Part shown: piece by piece, positions 37,935-47,904 of the stretch
Numbering within the stretch: position 1 is the stretch's first letter
How the letters are laid out: each line of letters starts with the position of its first letter
Program-made: the position numbers and the translations under genes
The notes under the pieces: generated by a model
Databases searched by the model: none
Told to the model about the DNA's origin: nothing
Seen by the model: the letters and a program-made list of their open reading frames with translations, nothing else
NCBI RefSeq assembly: GCF_008039555.1
Contig: NZ_VDUW01000006.1
Span: 124,001 to 188,000 of the forward strand
Origin: Cerasibacillus terrae
GTDB lineage: Bacteria > Bacillota > Bacilli > Bacillales > Amphibacillaceae
Length of the DNA stretch: 64,000 nt
Reading direction: 5' to 3'

Positions 37935-38181
37935 GGGTAAATTTAAAATGATTTTGAAAAATCACAATTAATATTGTGAATGCTTTTGTAATCAATTCTT
38001 GGAGCATGCGGGTGAATAGGAGAAGGAAAATGTCGCTGATAGCTGGTGTGAGAGCCTATAAGAAGCCATAAATCAGTACATCGGTCACTGATGACACGGA
38101 TGTAAACTTAAATCAAGATAGATCTTTTTAGAATCGACGTTTATTGATACGGGGAGGAACCACATAAGAAATCTAACTATT

Positions 38182-38216
38182 AAAAAAGTCCTTCATCGAT
38201 ATGGATGAAGGACCTT
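38182..38216. terminator. Terminator after the NERD gene
   Basis: Stem AAGTCCTTCATC / GATGAAGGACCTT with T-run on the minus strand, 20 bases after the NERD gene stop. Confidence 0.8.
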
Positions 38217-38235
38217 AAACCTGGCAAGACATACA

Positions 38236-39141
38236 TTATTCATAATATGTCCATCGATGGTTCCAGTTAGTATGGAAATGATTAGATAAAATTCTCCTTA
38301 CTACTTTTTTTGAAGGCACGATTTGACACCAATCGTGTATGAGATTTGTTGTAATCTTTTTATTTGGGAAAAGTACTTTAAATTCCTTAACATTTCTTAA
38401 TACGGCATTCGTTACTGATTCTTGAAATCCACAATGACGACAGACACATTTTCTTTTCTCAACATACATCGAAAATGAAACACATTTTAGACAGGTAATA
38501 CCTTTTCGTAATTGATTATATTCGTAGGAAGGTACTTGAGATATTGGAGGATCGTTTTTGTGTAAGGAAAGTAACAAATCTGCGAGTTTTCTATGTTTGT
38601 TTGTTAATTTTGAAGGAATGGTATTTAGATTTTTCATATATTGATTCACTTGGGTTGGAAAAATGATTGGTTTGTTAAGCGGTGCTTGATATAAAGTAAA
38701 TGTTGGATTGATAAATACAACAAAGGGGTTAATTTGCAGTTTTATTCCATGATTGAGGAGTAGTTTTCGTAGTAAAGTTTCGCTTCTACTAAGTTGGTTC
38801 AATGGATTCATAATTTCTATCTTTGTTTTTTTATAAAGTTGATCCGTTTCATAGTAATAATCACCCTCATAGTTTTTTACTTCATAAAAGTAGATTTGTC
38901 CTTGAATGATAATTAGGGAATCAATTTGAAACGTTGTATGATTCACTTCTAATAATAAATCATTTAATATAAAGCATGGACACTGAAGTTTTTCTGTTAA
39001 CTGATCGAATAACACCTCTCCTTCATAGCCTTTTTTTAGACTTCGATAGTATAACAGAGCTTTTCTAGAAAAAATCATTCGATTGTTTAATAATTCTAAA
39101 GTAATTAATTCTTTTGGTTTTGTACGTGGTTTATAAAACAT
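38236..39141 (-). CDS. NERD-domain (nuclease-related) protein
   Basis: 301 residues. The NERD domain covers about 35-150: YEGEVLFDQLTEKL, ILNDLLLEV, QIDSLIIIQGQIYFYEVKNY with the D...ExK-type core, GDYYYETDQ, NPLNQLSRSE. A C-terminal zinc-ribbon-like part has CLKCVSF and CVCRHCGF pairs of Cys. NERD proteins are predicted nucleases associated with plasmids and DNA processing; activity is not established. Single-gene unit divergent from the glycoside hydrolase gene. Confidence 0.85.
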   Translation of the reverse strand: MFYKPRTKPKELITLELLNNRMIFSRKALLYYRSLKKGYEGEVLFDQLTEKLQCPCFILNDLLLEVNHTTFQIDSLIIIQGQIYFYEVKNYEGDYYYETDQLYKKTKIEIMNPLNQLSRSETLLRKLLLNHGIKLQINPFVVFINPTFTLYQAPLNKPIIFPTQVNQYMKNLNTIPSKLTNKHRKLADLLLSLHKNDPPISQVPSYEYNQLRKGITCLKCVSFSMYVEKRKCVCRHCGFQESVTNAVLRNVKEFKVLFPNKKITTNLIHDWCQIVPSKKVVRRILSNHFHTNWNHRWTYYE

Positions 39142-39390
39142 GTTTCACATCCTTTTTTCGATATTTCTAAATAGAGATTTAATAGATTGTAAAATGTGGC
39201 TTGTAATTCTAAACCTATTTAGGAGAATTTCACCTCTTATAATTTGATTATATATCTATTTCTAGAGCAAAGGCAAATAGTGCCAGTTGTTGTTCCTTGT
39301 CGAAATAAGTAATTTTGCTTATTTAAAGTTACCTAGTCTTTCGTTATAATAGAAAGGTAGTTAATAGATGAGAAAAAGGGGACTGACTAA

Positions 39391-40593
39391 ATGGGACGAA
39401 AGCTTGTGTTTATATACATATGTATGCTTTTATTACTATTGATGCTGCCAGTAACGATAGGCGCAGAGGATAAGTTAGAGGTTAGTTTCCATAAGGAAAA
39501 GGAAACAACCATTAAATTACTAGATACAAAACAGCGTTTCAAACGCTATACATTTCATTCCGGGTATACGTTTGAATATCCAGATGCTGTGCGGGGAATC
39601 TATGTGACTGGTAATTCGGTTGGTGGGGCTCACTTCGATTCTTTAGTGAATTTTGTCGATAAGACAGAATTAAATACAATGGTAATTGACATAAAAGATG
39701 ACTTTGGAAATTTAACATTTACTCCTAAAAAAGGATCAAAATATGAATCCATCGGAACAGATTATATTGAAAATCCAGAAAAAGTGATGAAAACATTGGA
39801 GGAAAAGCAAATTTATCCCATTGCACGTGTCGTAGTATTTAAAGATACGCATTTAGCGAAGGAGCGTCCAGACCTATCTTTTCTTGATAATGGGGAAGTG
39901 TGGGTAAATGGGCGTGGAGAAGCCTTTGTTAGCCCATATCAAAAAGAAGTTTGGGACTATAATATTGAGATAGCAAAATTAGCAGCTGAGATGGGTTTTA
40001 AGGAAATTCAGTTTGATTATGTCCGCTTTCCAGAAGGATTTGAAACACGTGATGAACAACTAGAATATGGTTTAGGAGATTACGAGAATTCAAAGACAGA
40101 CTCTATCCAACGGCGAGTGGAAGCAGTTACCGATTTTGTCGAATATGCTAGAAAAGAATTAGAATACTATGATGTCGATATCGCTGTTGATATTTTCGGT
40201 TATGCAGCGACAATACCAGAAACTCCAGGAATTGGGCAAAACTTCTCGAAAATATCTGAAAATGTCGATGTCATTTCATCGATGATTTATCCGAGTCATT
40301 GGGGAGATGGTAATTTCGGTATCCCAAAACCTGACAAGGAACCATATCGATTGGTAAATGAATATGCAAAAGTGGAGAACGAGGTATTGGGAAAATTAGA
40401 TGCACCACCGGTTTCTAGACCATGGCTTCAAGATTTTTCTGCCCCATGGATATATAGTGGTGAGCCGACCTTTCAATATGGAAAAAAAGAAATTGAGGAT
40501 CAAATTAAAGCATTGAAAGAAAATGGGATCGAAGAATTTTTATTATGGAATGCAGGAAATAGTTACACACAAAAGGTGAACTATACTCCTTAA
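39391..40593 (+). CDS. Putative secreted glycoside hydrolase (DUF4015 family)
   Basis: 400 residues. The N-terminal signal peptide (LVFIYICMLLLLLMLPVTIGA, cleavage after about residue 25) indicates export. The body is a TIM-barrel: VRGIYVTGNSV, NTMVIDIKDDFGNLTF, PIARVVVFKD, GFKEIQFDYVRFPEGF with candidate acid residues, AVDIFGYAA, and DVISSMIYPSHW. These are features of DUF4015 'putative glycosyl hydrolase' proteins of Bacillaceae. A cell-wall or exopolysaccharide substrate is plausible. Confidence 0.85.
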   Translation: MGRKLVFIYICMLLLLLMLPVTIGAEDKLEVSFHKEKETTIKLLDTKQRFKRYTFHSGYTFEYPDAVRGIYVTGNSVGGAHFDSLVNFVDKTELNTMVIDIKDDFGNLTFTPKKGSKYESIGTDYIENPEKVMKTLEEKQIYPIARVVVFKDTHLAKERPDLSFLDNGEVWVNGRGEAFVSPYQKEVWDYNIEIAKLAAEMGFKEIQFDYVRFPEGFETRDEQLEYGLGDYENSKTDSIQRRVEAVTDFVEYARKELEYYDVDIAVDIFGYAATIPETPGIGQNFSKISENVDVISSMIYPSHWGDGNFGIPKPDKEPYRLVNEYAKVENEVLGKLDAPPVSRPWLQDFSAPWIYSGEPTFQYGKKEIEDQIKALKENGIEEFLLWNAGNSYTQKVNYTP

Positions 40594-40761
40594 TCATACA
40601 GCCTTAAAACAATATAGAAACATGTTTAATCTTTCAAAAAAAGGTTAAACAAAGAGTAGATGATCATTTCTTTTTTTACGTATAGGGATGATAAATAAGG
40701 AAATAATGTATATGTATGGGAAATCAACCACAACGGTAAATAATAATATGGGAGTAGATGT

Positions 40762-41337
40762 ATGGATTGGTATCAAAAATTAAGTGAATATTTTCCAATT
40801 GAAGAAATGAAATCAAGGGAACATATGGAGAGGCTCTTACGCGAAAAAGGTGATATTTATCACAAAGATGAAGGAAAGTATCATGTGCTTATGTATGCAG
40901 AATTTCCGACGTTCGTATTTATTGATTATATATGGGTCTCCCCGAAATCGCGCGGTAAAGGCATTGGTAATCAATTGATGGAGAAATTAAAGACAAAGAA
41001 CAAACCGATTATCCTAGAAGTAGAGCCAATTGATTACGATGATTCTGATACGGAAAAGCGATTACATTTTTATAAAAAGGAAGAATTTAAACATGCAAAA
41101 TCGATTGGATATAATCGTCGATCCCTTGCTACAAATGAAGAAAATCAAATGGAAATTCTCTATTGGTCACCTCAAAATGAAAACGAGGATGTTATTTTTG
41201 AACAAATGAAAAGGATGTATGAAGCGATTCATACGTATAAAGATAAAGAAATTTACGGAAAGTCCTATCAACCAGTAGATAAAGTTCTTAAGTTTCATCA
41301 GAATCGTAAAGAGAATAATTTATTCGATCAATTGTAG
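40762..41337 (+). CDS. yjbC: GNAT-family acetyltransferase (YjbC-like)
   Basis: 191 residues. GNAT core with FVFIDYIWVSPKSRGKGIGNQLM, including the acetyl-CoA-binding R-G-x-G-I-G loop. Placement directly upstream of spx matches B. subtilis yjbC, which is partly co-transcribed with spx. Substrate unknown. ATG after GGGAG. Confidence 0.85.
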   Translation: MDWYQKLSEYFPIEEMKSREHMERLLREKGDIYHKDEGKYHVLMYAEFPTFVFIDYIWVSPKSRGKGIGNQLMEKLKTKNKPIILEVEPIDYDDSDTEKRLHFYKKEEFKHAKSIGYNRRSLATNEENQMEILYWSPQNENEDVIFEQMKRMYEAIHTYKDKEIYGKSYQPVDKVLKFHQNRKENNLFDQL

Positions 41338-41341
41338 TGTG

Positions 41342-41386
41342 CATAAATGGTCAACATACGGCCATACTGATCATTTATGTTATTTT
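41342..41386 (+). terminator. Hairpin between yjbC and spx
   Basis: CATAAATGGTCA / TGATCATTTATG then TTATTTT. It may partly end the yjbC transcript before the spx promoter. Confidence 0.6.
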
Positions 41387-41510
41387 CTATTTTTTATGAA
41401 TGCCATGTTTAATCCTTCATATATTCGGGAATGTTACAAATATGTGAAGATAAGCAAAAAAAATTGGAAAAAATAATAATTCTTTTAAATCCCCCTACCT
41501 TTTACTTGAC

Positions 41511-41525
41511 AAGTATAGTATACTT
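41511..41525. promoter_or_regulatory. Perfect 15-base palindrome in the spx promoter region
   Basis: AAGTATAGTATACTT, centred on G41518, follows TTTACTTGAC and overlaps the likely -35/-10 spacer of spx. It is placed as an operator. B. subtilis spx is repressed by PerR and YodB; this palindrome is not an evident PerR box and could bind a YodB-like (MarR/DUF24) repressor. Confidence 0.5.
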
Positions 41526-41622
41526 ATACATAGGGTTATTTAAAGTAATTCTTATCTAATAAGAATAGGTCTTTTCATACAGAAATGTAAATATAGATAT
41601 AAAATGAGGAGTGACGTATCAT

Positions 41623-42018
41623 ATGGTGACACTTTATACATCACCAAGCTGTACATCATGCAGGAAAGCAAAGTCCTGGCTAGAGGAGCATGACATTCCA
41701 TTTAAAGAACGCAATATTTTTTCAGAACCATTGACACTTGAGGAAATAAAAGGCATTTTACGAATGACGGAGGACGGAACAGATGAAATCATCTCCACTC
41801 GTTCCAAAGTTTTTCAGCAATTAGACGTAAATATTGAACAACTTCCATTAAAAGAATTATTTACTTTAATTCAAAAAAATCCTGGCTTATTAAGAAGACC
41901 AATAATCCTAGATGAGAAGCGTTTACAAGTTGGATATAATGAGGATGAAATTCGTCGTTTTCTACCAAGAACAGTTCGTACTTTTCAATTACGTGAAGCT
42001 CAACGAATGGTTAATTAA
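41623..42018 (+). CDS. spx: Transcriptional regulator Spx
   Basis: 131 residues, identical in length to B. subtilis Spx. Binds the alpha subunit C-terminal domain of RNA polymerase and redirects transcription in thiol-oxidative stress. The redox switch CTSC (Cys10, Cys13) and [20 protein letters not shown] are present. The frame opens at 41611, but the family N-terminus [10 protein letters not shown] fixes the ATG at 41623. SpxH (46990-47886) delivers it to ClpXP. Confidence 0.97.
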   Translation: MVTLYTSPSCTSCRKAKSWLEEHDIPFKERNIFSEPLTLEEIKGILRMTEDGTDEIISTRSKVFQQLDVNIEQLPLKELFTLIQKNPGLLRRPIILDEKRLQVGYNEDEIRRFLPRTVRTFQLREAQRMVN

Positions 42019-42036
42019 TGAGAAAATATAAAATAC

Positions 42037-42078
42037 AAAAGCGAAGATCACATGAAAATGGGTCTTCGCTTTTATTAT
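42037..42078 (+). terminator. spx terminator
   Basis: AAAAGCGAAGA / TCTTCGCTTTT with AT-rich tail. The following stretch to mecA (42079-42342) is AT-rich. It has one weak hairpin (ACCT at about 42278, AGGT at about 42302) just before the mecA ribosome binding site and no gene. Confidence 0.85.
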
Positions 42079-42342
42079 AATATATTTAGTTATTAGGAAA
42101 TAATTAATAAAAAGTATTAATTTAATGACAAAACGAACTATATCAGGTAAAATAATAATCCAATGTGAATAGATAGGCATTTGAATTTTCAAATTTGCTT
42201 TTGTTTCATACAATAGAAGTAAGGGTAGTATGGAAGCAATAATCACATGGGGTAAATTATTATTTAAAATAAAAACACCTGATCATAAAATCACTATGAA
42301 AAGGTGCTCCCCCCGGAATATATATTGAAGGGAGAGATTCAC

Positions 42343-43032
42343 ATGGATATCGAAAGAATTAATGATCATACAATAAAGTTTTATATAACATATGGAGATA
42401 TTGAAGATCGTGGTTTTAAGCGGGAAGAAATATGGTATGACAGAGAAAGAAGTGAGCAACTTTTTTGGCAAATGATGGAAGAGGTAAATGACCAAGAGGA
42501 CTTTGTTATGGAAGGTCCCCTATGGATTCAAGTGCAAGCATTAGAGAAAGGCTTGGAAATCATTGTTACGAAAGCCCAGATTCCTCAAGGAAAGGAAAAT
42601 GTAATTTCCATCGATGGCCTAAAAGAAATTGAAACATCTATCCATCATGAAAATGTAGAGAAATTATTAGAAGAAAAGTTTGGAACCAGTGCTGATGCTC
42701 AGCAAGAAAAAGATGGCAATGATGAAGATTCAGAAGATTACTTTTGGATGATTGCTAGCTTTAAAGACTTTGAAGATGTTATCCAATTAAGTCATTACTT
42801 CGCTGATGTAACAGAACCAATGGAAAGTGTATTGTACGCCTATAAAAACAATTACTATATGTATATAGAATTTGCTGATGATATAGTAGATGATGCTAAA
42901 AAAGAAGATTTAATCAGTCGTGTGCTAGAATTTGGAGTAGATTCTGATAAAACAATCCATGTTCTTGAAGAATATGGAAAAGAGATATTTTCTGATGCAA
43001 TTTCACAAGTCCGGACATATTTTTCAGTATAA
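42343..43032 (+). CDS. mecA: Adaptor protein MecA
   Basis: 229 residues. The N-terminal substrate-binding domain (MDIERINDHTIKFYITYGDI) is followed by an acidic linker (about 110-130, EKDGNDEDSEDYF) and a C-terminal ClpC-binding domain. MecA brings ComK and other substrates to the ClpCP protease and so controls competence. ATG at 42343 after AAGGGAGAG; the frame opens at 42304 but the conserved start is here. Followed by coiA, also competence-linked. Confidence 0.95.
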   Translation: MDIERINDHTIKFYITYGDIEDRGFKREEIWYDRERSEQLFWQMMEEVNDQEDFVMEGPLWIQVQALEKGLEIIVTKAQIPQGKENVISIDGLKEIETSIHHENVEKLLEEKFGTSADAQQEKDGNDEDSEDYFWMIASFKDFEDVIQLSHYFADVTEPMESVLYAYKNNYYMYIEFADDIVDDAKKEDLISRVLEFGVDSDKTIHVLEEYGKEIFSDAISQVRTYFSV

Positions 43033-43035
43033 TAT

Positions 43036-43075
43036 TAAAAAAAGATGCACTTCAACATTGATGCATCTTTTTTTA
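43036..43075 (+). terminator. mecA terminator
   Basis: AAAAAAAGATGCA / TGCATCTTTTTTT. Confidence 0.9.
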
Positions 43076-43143
43076 TTTTCTTAAATTTGCAGGAAAAACG
43101 ACTTCTAATATAGAATTTTTATATATGGAGGTGATTTTTCTGC

Positions 43144-44325
43144 ATGCTACAAGCCAAAAATAAAAGAGGAAAGATGATTAGTCTTGTTTCCCTTTCAAAA
43201 GCAGAAATAAAAGAGTTGAAAAACCAAGATTCCTTTTTCTGTCCAGCATGTAAAGAACAGGTCATGATTAAAGCAGGATTAAAAAATATCCCTCATTTTT
43301 CTCATCTTCCTGACTCAACATGTCCAACGAATCATGGTGGAGAAGGTAACTACCATATGAAAGGAAAATTAAGTCTGTATGAATGGTTAAGAGGGGAGAA
43401 TCAAGCTGTACAATTAGAAACCTATTTAAGCACCATTCAGCAACGTCCTGATATATTAGTCGAACGTAATAGACGAAAAATAGCCATCGAGTATCAATGT
43501 GCTCGCATTACAAAAGAAGAAATAATAAAACGCCAAGTAGGATATCAAAAACTAGGAATCATCCCCATTTGGATCCTTGGTGCGAAATTATTGAAGCGAA
43601 TTGGTAAGAATCATCTGCAACTAGATCCGTTTACACGTCATTTTATTCATCAATTCAACAAAACACTTCCCCCAACACTTTATTATTTTTGTCCTCATAC
43701 AGATTCACTAACGATTGTTACAGATTTTCATATGACAAGTTCAACACGTGCATTGGCAAAGTTTAAAAAAGTATCTATAAAGAAACTAGTCTTTTCGAAT
43801 CTTTTCCCGGTCAATTATTTTACCAAACAAGAATTACTTTATTTATGGAAAAAAGAAAAACGATATTTTCGAATGCGCCCCCGACACCGCTTATCAGGAA
43901 CAGAATTAAATTGGCATCATTGGTTATATCACCAGCAAACCCATTTTGAATACTTGCCCTCTATTATCTATCTTCCTGTTTATTCTTCTTATTTAATGAA
44001 AACCCCTTTAGAAAATTGGCAAAGCCGCCTATACTTGCAATGTATTCACCCTTTGTCAAAAGGAGAGACCTTTTCATGGCAGGAATGTATTTATTTATTG
44101 CAGAACCATATTCATGATTTTTCAAACTATCCTTCGCTTGCTTCACCAAGACACCCCGTTCAGCAATATTTACAAATCCTAATGAAGCTCAGTATCCTTG
44201 AAAAAATATCACCAAATAACTACCGAAAATTAAAAGATGTTCATATGTATTCTCATCTGGAAGAGGCACTGAAAGGTGATAACATGTTACTAAATTATCT
44301 TACCTCCATGTTAGAACATGCATAA
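43144..44325 (+). CDS. coiA: Competence protein CoiA
   Basis: 393 residues. The N-terminal zinc-finger-like part has FFCPACKEQV and HFSHLPDSTCP. It is followed by a nuclease-like core with RPDILVERNRRKIAIEYQCA (D...ExQ, as in CoiA/competence nuclease-like domains). CoiA is needed to recombine incoming DNA during transformation and acts with RecA/DprA. GGAGGTGAT precedes the ATG. Its position between mecA and pepF matches the B. subtilis order. Confidence 0.9.
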   Translation: MLQAKNKRGKMISLVSLSKAEIKELKNQDSFFCPACKEQVMIKAGLKNIPHFSHLPDSTCPTNHGGEGNYHMKGKLSLYEWLRGENQAVQLETYLSTIQQRPDILVERNRRKIAIEYQCARITKEEIIKRQVGYQKLGIIPIWILGAKLLKRIGKNHLQLDPFTRHFIHQFNKTLPPTLYYFCPHTDSLTIVTDFHMTSSTRALAKFKKVSIKKLVFSNLFPVNYFTKQELLYLWKKEKRYFRMRPRHRLSGTELNWHHWLYHQQTHFEYLPSIIYLPVYSSYLMKTPLENWQSRLYLQCIHPLSKGETFSWQECIYLLQNHIHDFSNYPSLASPRHPVQQYLQILMKLSILEKISPNNYRKLKDVHMYSHLEEALKGDNMLLNYLTSMLEHA

Positions 44326-44465
44326 ATCTAGAAAGATAAATCATACTATGGGAAGAGTGTGTGGTTGTTAATGGTGAAAAATATTCGAAGTTCGAAGGGT
44401 AATATTTTGAAAGAATCTTTTGAATGCAGTAAAATTAATAAATAGGTAATAAAGGAGGAATTTGA

Positions 44466-46274
44466 ATGGCGGAGACTACTAAAACATTGCAAAAAAGAAG
44501 TGAAGTTCCTGCAGAAAGAACATGGCGTCTAGAAGACATTTTTGCAACAGACGAAGCATGGGAAAAGGAATTAAAACAATTACAAAATGATTTACCGAAG
44601 ATGAAGGAAATGCAAGGTGAGCTTACAACAGCTGAGAATGTATATAAAGTACTCCAATTACAAGACGAACTCTCAGAAAGATTAGGAAAATTATATACAT
44701 ATGCACATATGCGTTATGACCAAGATACAACTAATTCTTTCTACCAGGCGATGAATGCGAAAGCGGATAATGTATTAACGCTTGCTTCCAGTTTAATGAG
44801 CTTTATTGTGCCAGAATTATTAAGTATGGATGAAGCGAAGTTAAAAGAATTTATGGATGAGAAAGAAGAATTAAAACTATATGAACATACCATTGAGCGT
44901 ATTTTAAGACAAAAAGAGCATGTGCTAAGTGAACGAGAAGAGGAAATTCTTGCAGAAGTGTCTGATCCATTATCCACTGCATCCCAAACATTTGGTATGT
45001 TAAATAATGCAGACCTAAAGTTTCCTACGATTAAAAATGAAAAAGGGGAAGATGTGGAATTAACCCACGGACGTTTTATAACATTCATGGAATCAAAAGA
45101 TCGCCGGGTACGTAAAGAAGCCTTTCAAGCAATGTATGACACATACGGAAGTTTTAAAAATACATTTGCATCCACACTTACCGGTAATTTAAAAGTAGAT
45201 AATGTCAATGCGAAAATCCGTAATTACGATTCTGCAAGACATGCGGCATTATACGGTAATAAAATTCCAGAACAAGTTTATGATAACTTAGTAGAAGCAG
45301 TGAATGAAAAACTTCCCTTATTACATCGCTATGCAAAACTGCGTAAAGAAGTCCTTGGACTCGATGAATTGCATATGTACGATATCTATACACCACTTGT
45401 CACAGATGTAGATATGAAAGTTACGTATGAAGAGGCTCAAAAATATGTCCTAGAAGCTGTTCAACCATTAGGACAGGAGTATGTCGATATTATCAAAGAG
45501 GGTTTTGAAAATCGTTGGATTGACGTAGAAGAAAATGTTGGGAAACGTAGTGGTGCATACTCTTCTGGTGCATATGGAACAAACCCATATATTTTATTGA
45601 ACTGGCAAGATTCAGTGAATGACCTCTACACATTGATCCATGAATTAGGTCACTCTGTCCATAGTTACTATACACGAGAAACACAACCTTATCGTTACGG
45701 AAACTATTCCATTTTCGTTGCGGAAGTTGCATCCACGTGTAATGAGGCATTGTTAAGTGATTATATGTTAAACCATTTAGAAGATGAAAAACAAAAGCTA
45801 TACTTACTTAATCATTTCTTGGAAGGTTTTCGTGGAACAGTTTTCCGTCAAACGATGTTTGCTGAATTTGAACATGATATCCATAGACGAATGCAAGAAG
45901 GGGAAGCCCTTACCGCTGATAAATTAACAGAGATTTATTATGAATTAAATAAAAAATATTATGGCCCTGATGTTGTTTCAGATGAAGAAATTGGTTTGGA
46001 GTGGGCGAGAATACCTCATTTTTACTATAATTACTATGTATATCAATATGCAACAGGGTATTCTGCTGCCACAGCATTAGCAAATAAGGTTTTATCAGGA
46101 AATAAACAGGATGTAGAAAGTTATCTTAACTTCTTAAAAGCTGGTAGCAGTGATTATCCAATTGAAGTTCTTAAAAAGGCTGGTGTCGATATGACATCTA
46201 AACAGCCAATTTTAGATGCCTTACAGGTGTTCGAAGATAAATTAACCGAAATGGAAAATTTATTAAAAAAATAA
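44466..46274 (+). CDS. pepF: Oligoendopeptidase F
   Basis: 602 residues, the usual M3B length. Zinc metallopeptidase with HELGHSVHS (His392, His396) and downstream Glu ligand in FVAEVASTCNEALL. Degrades small peptides in the cytoplasm. Strong AAAGGAGG before the ATG. The gene order (coiA-pepF) is conserved in Bacillus. No clear terminator immediately after; a dispersed repeat follows. Confidence 0.97.
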   Translation: MAETTKTLQKRSEVPAERTWRLEDIFATDEAWEKELKQLQNDLPKMKEMQGELTTAENVYKVLQLQDELSERLGKLYTYAHMRYDQDTTNSFYQAMNAKADNVLTLASSLMSFIVPELLSMDEAKLKEFMDEKEELKLYEHTIERILRQKEHVLSEREEEILAEVSDPLSTASQTFGMLNNADLKFPTIKNEKGEDVELTHGRFITFMESKDRRVRKEAFQAMYDTYGSFKNTFASTLTGNLKVDNVNAKIRNYDSARHAALYGNKIPEQVYDNLVEAVNEKLPLLHRYAKLRKEVLGLDELHMYDIYTPLVTDVDMKVTYEEAQKYVLEAVQPLGQEYVDIIKEGFENRWIDVEENVGKRSGAYSSGAYGTNPYILLNWQDSVNDLYTLIHELGHSVHSYYTRETQPYRYGNYSIFVAEVASTCNEALLSDYMLNHLEDEKQKLYLLNHFLEGFRGTVFRQTMFAEFEHDIHRRMQEGEALTADKLTEIYYELNKKYYGPDVVSDEEIGLEWARIPHFYYNYYVYQYATGYSAATALANKVLSGNKQDVESYLNFLKAGSSDYPIEVLKKAGVDMTSKQPILDALQVFEDKLTEMENLLKK

Positions 46275-46384
46275 TCAAGTGAATCAATTTCATAATAGCT
46301 CATTTTTAAAAATAGAAAAACTTGCAGAATTTTAGATGCGAAATTTTAAAATAAAATATTTTCATTATAGGTGATACTAAGACC

Positions 46385-46512
46385 CTTGCATCTGAGATAC
46401 ACTTCGCTTGTCCTTTGGCGGTCTCTCGAACCCCATTGACGTTTGTTCTGTGGGGTCTCGCTAGCCTTGCTTTTCCCGCTGGAGTCTTCGTGTATGTCAG
46501 ATGATAAGTTGT
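46385..46512. repeat. Dispersed GC-rich intergenic repeat, copy A
   Basis: Locally GC-rich sequence sharing blocks with 59065-59195: ACACTTCG, GGGGTCT-GC, and TTCCCGCTGGAGT followed by GTATGTC. This resembles the widespread intergenic repeats of Bacillaceae. Non-coding. Confidence 0.6.
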
Positions 46513-46550
46513 ACTTTAAAAGGAGATGAACAGATTGTTCCTCTCCTTTT

Positions 46551-46730
46551 TTATCGAATTCTTCCACGATATACATGACGATGTGCAAAGGAGAAAAGAG
46601 TGAAGTAAATGGACACAAATAACAAGGGAATGGTGAAATAAAGAGGGATGAGTTTCATTAATCCTAAAACATTCAAAAAAAACGCGACAATTGTAAGGAA
46701 AAGGAAGAGAAAAGGGAGTAAGTCTTTCAT
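46551..46730 (-). CDS. Small two-helix membrane protein, 59 aa
   Basis: Starts at the ATG at 46730, seven bases after AATGGAGG; the upstream ATGs at 46751 and 46748 have no such site. Two hydrophobic stretches (LLPFLFLFLTIVAFFLNVLG and LIPLYFTIPLLFVSIYFTLF) and a basic C-terminus (HRHVYRGRIR). Hydrophobicity and the ribosome binding site support a real gene, though no family is recognised. Confidence 0.5.
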   Translation of the reverse strand: MKDLLPFLFLFLTIVAFFLNVLGLMKLIPLYFTIPLLFVSIYFTLFSFAHRHVYRGRIR

Positions 46731-46954
46731 GAATTTTCCTCCATTCATCATGAATCTCTATACTATTACAGCATATGTGAACAGGATTTAATTTAGAAGT
46801 GACGATTTTGTGAAATGTTACACAAACATATTGAAACAAGAAAAAATCCTTGTTATTATATAATTGTAAGATGAATCATAAACAAAACCCCTTTGTTTAA
46901 TCATGAATCTTTCTCCCACCCCCCTTGTGTTAGTATACAAGATCGTGAGAAATA

Positions 46955-46991
46955 AAAAAGAGATATACGCTGCCCCGTATATCCCTTTTTT
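46955..46991. terminator. Terminator after spxH
   Basis: AAAAAAGAGATATACG / CGTATATCCCTTTTTT, overlapping the spxH stop. The 46731-46954 stretch holds otherwise only an AT-rich spacer. Confidence 0.85.
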
Positions 46992-47886
46992 ATTTGTCTT
47001 GATATTTCCAAAATGAATCATATTTAATTGGGATTCGCTTTACAATTTGTTTTAATTGAAGTTTTTTTAGCTCACGTTCTGCTTTATCTAGAGTCCATTC
47101 ATATACAATCGATACTTCTTTAGAACTAACAACTCGGTAAAACTCGATAAAGTTTTGCAATGGTGGCTTTTCAGAAGGGATTAAAGCAGTTTTCATAATC
47201 TCTGTTAAAATTCGTACATAAATATCATACGGATAAATCCCTGAAACCTTTATTCCCTGCTCATCTACTTTTTGATTAAAGAAGACAATAGAGGGAATGT
47301 AGTCAATTTCCATTTCCGTTGTTAATTTAATATCACATTGGAGTGCTTTTTTAGCTGGTGAAGAATGTAAATCGCTTTTAAATTCCTCTAAATCTAGACC
47401 AGCAGTTTCTGCACAATTCATTAAAACAGATTTCTCTGTGATATTTTCTTTTTTTAGAAATAACGATTCCTGTATTTTTCTTAGAAAGATTTTTCCCAAT
47501 CGCTTTCCTTGTAACTCCGCTGCTTTAATAGCAAGAGATGCAATCCATGGTGTTTTTATTTTTGATTCATCCCAAGTATCTGTGTGACAACTAATTCCAG
47601 TTCTTTTTGCAGTTCTCTCGTATATTTTCTTTAACTTTTGAGGAGTATGAAATGTATGCCGATCGACCGGGCTTAAATAATTACTTAAAATAGGGCGGAT
47701 AGTAAAAAAACGTCCATATTCAAGTGAAAGTTTCCGTAGATAAGGCTCCAATGACCAACATTCAGGGCATAAGGGATCGACAAACACGTACATCTCAATA
47801 GGCTTTTGAACAAAGTCAAAATATCTAAATGGCGAAGATGTGTTTGTATCATTTGAATTAGCTAACCCTGTATGATTCCAAATCAC
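46990..47886 (-). CDS. spxH: ClpXP adaptor SpxH (YjbH), DsbA-like
   Basis: 298 residues. Thioredoxin/DsbA-like fold with CPEC (Cys40, Cys43) in [13 protein letters not shown] and a helical insertion. Binds Spx and promotes its degradation by ClpXP. Starts with GTG at 47886 after GAGAGGAG. Followed downstream on the opposite side by pepF; upstream gene yjbI lies 18 bases away and is probably in the same operon, as in B. subtilis. Confidence 0.92.
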   Translation of the reverse strand: MIWNHTGLANSNDTNTSSPFRYFDFVQKPIEMYVFVDPLCPECWSLEPYLRKLSLEYGRFFTIRPILSNYLSPVDRHTFHTPQKLKKIYERTAKRTGISCHTDTWDESKIKTPWIASLAIKAAELQGKRLGKIFLRKIQESLFLKKENITEKSVLMNCAETAGLDLEEFKSDLHSSPAKKALQCDIKLTTEMEIDYIPSIVFFNQKVDEQGIKVSGIYPYDIYVRILTEIMKTALIPSEKPPLQNFIEFYRVVSSKEVSIVYEWTLDKAERELKKLQLKQIVKRIPIKYDSFWKYQDK

Positions 47887-47904
47887 ATTGAATCTCCTCT
47901 CTTT

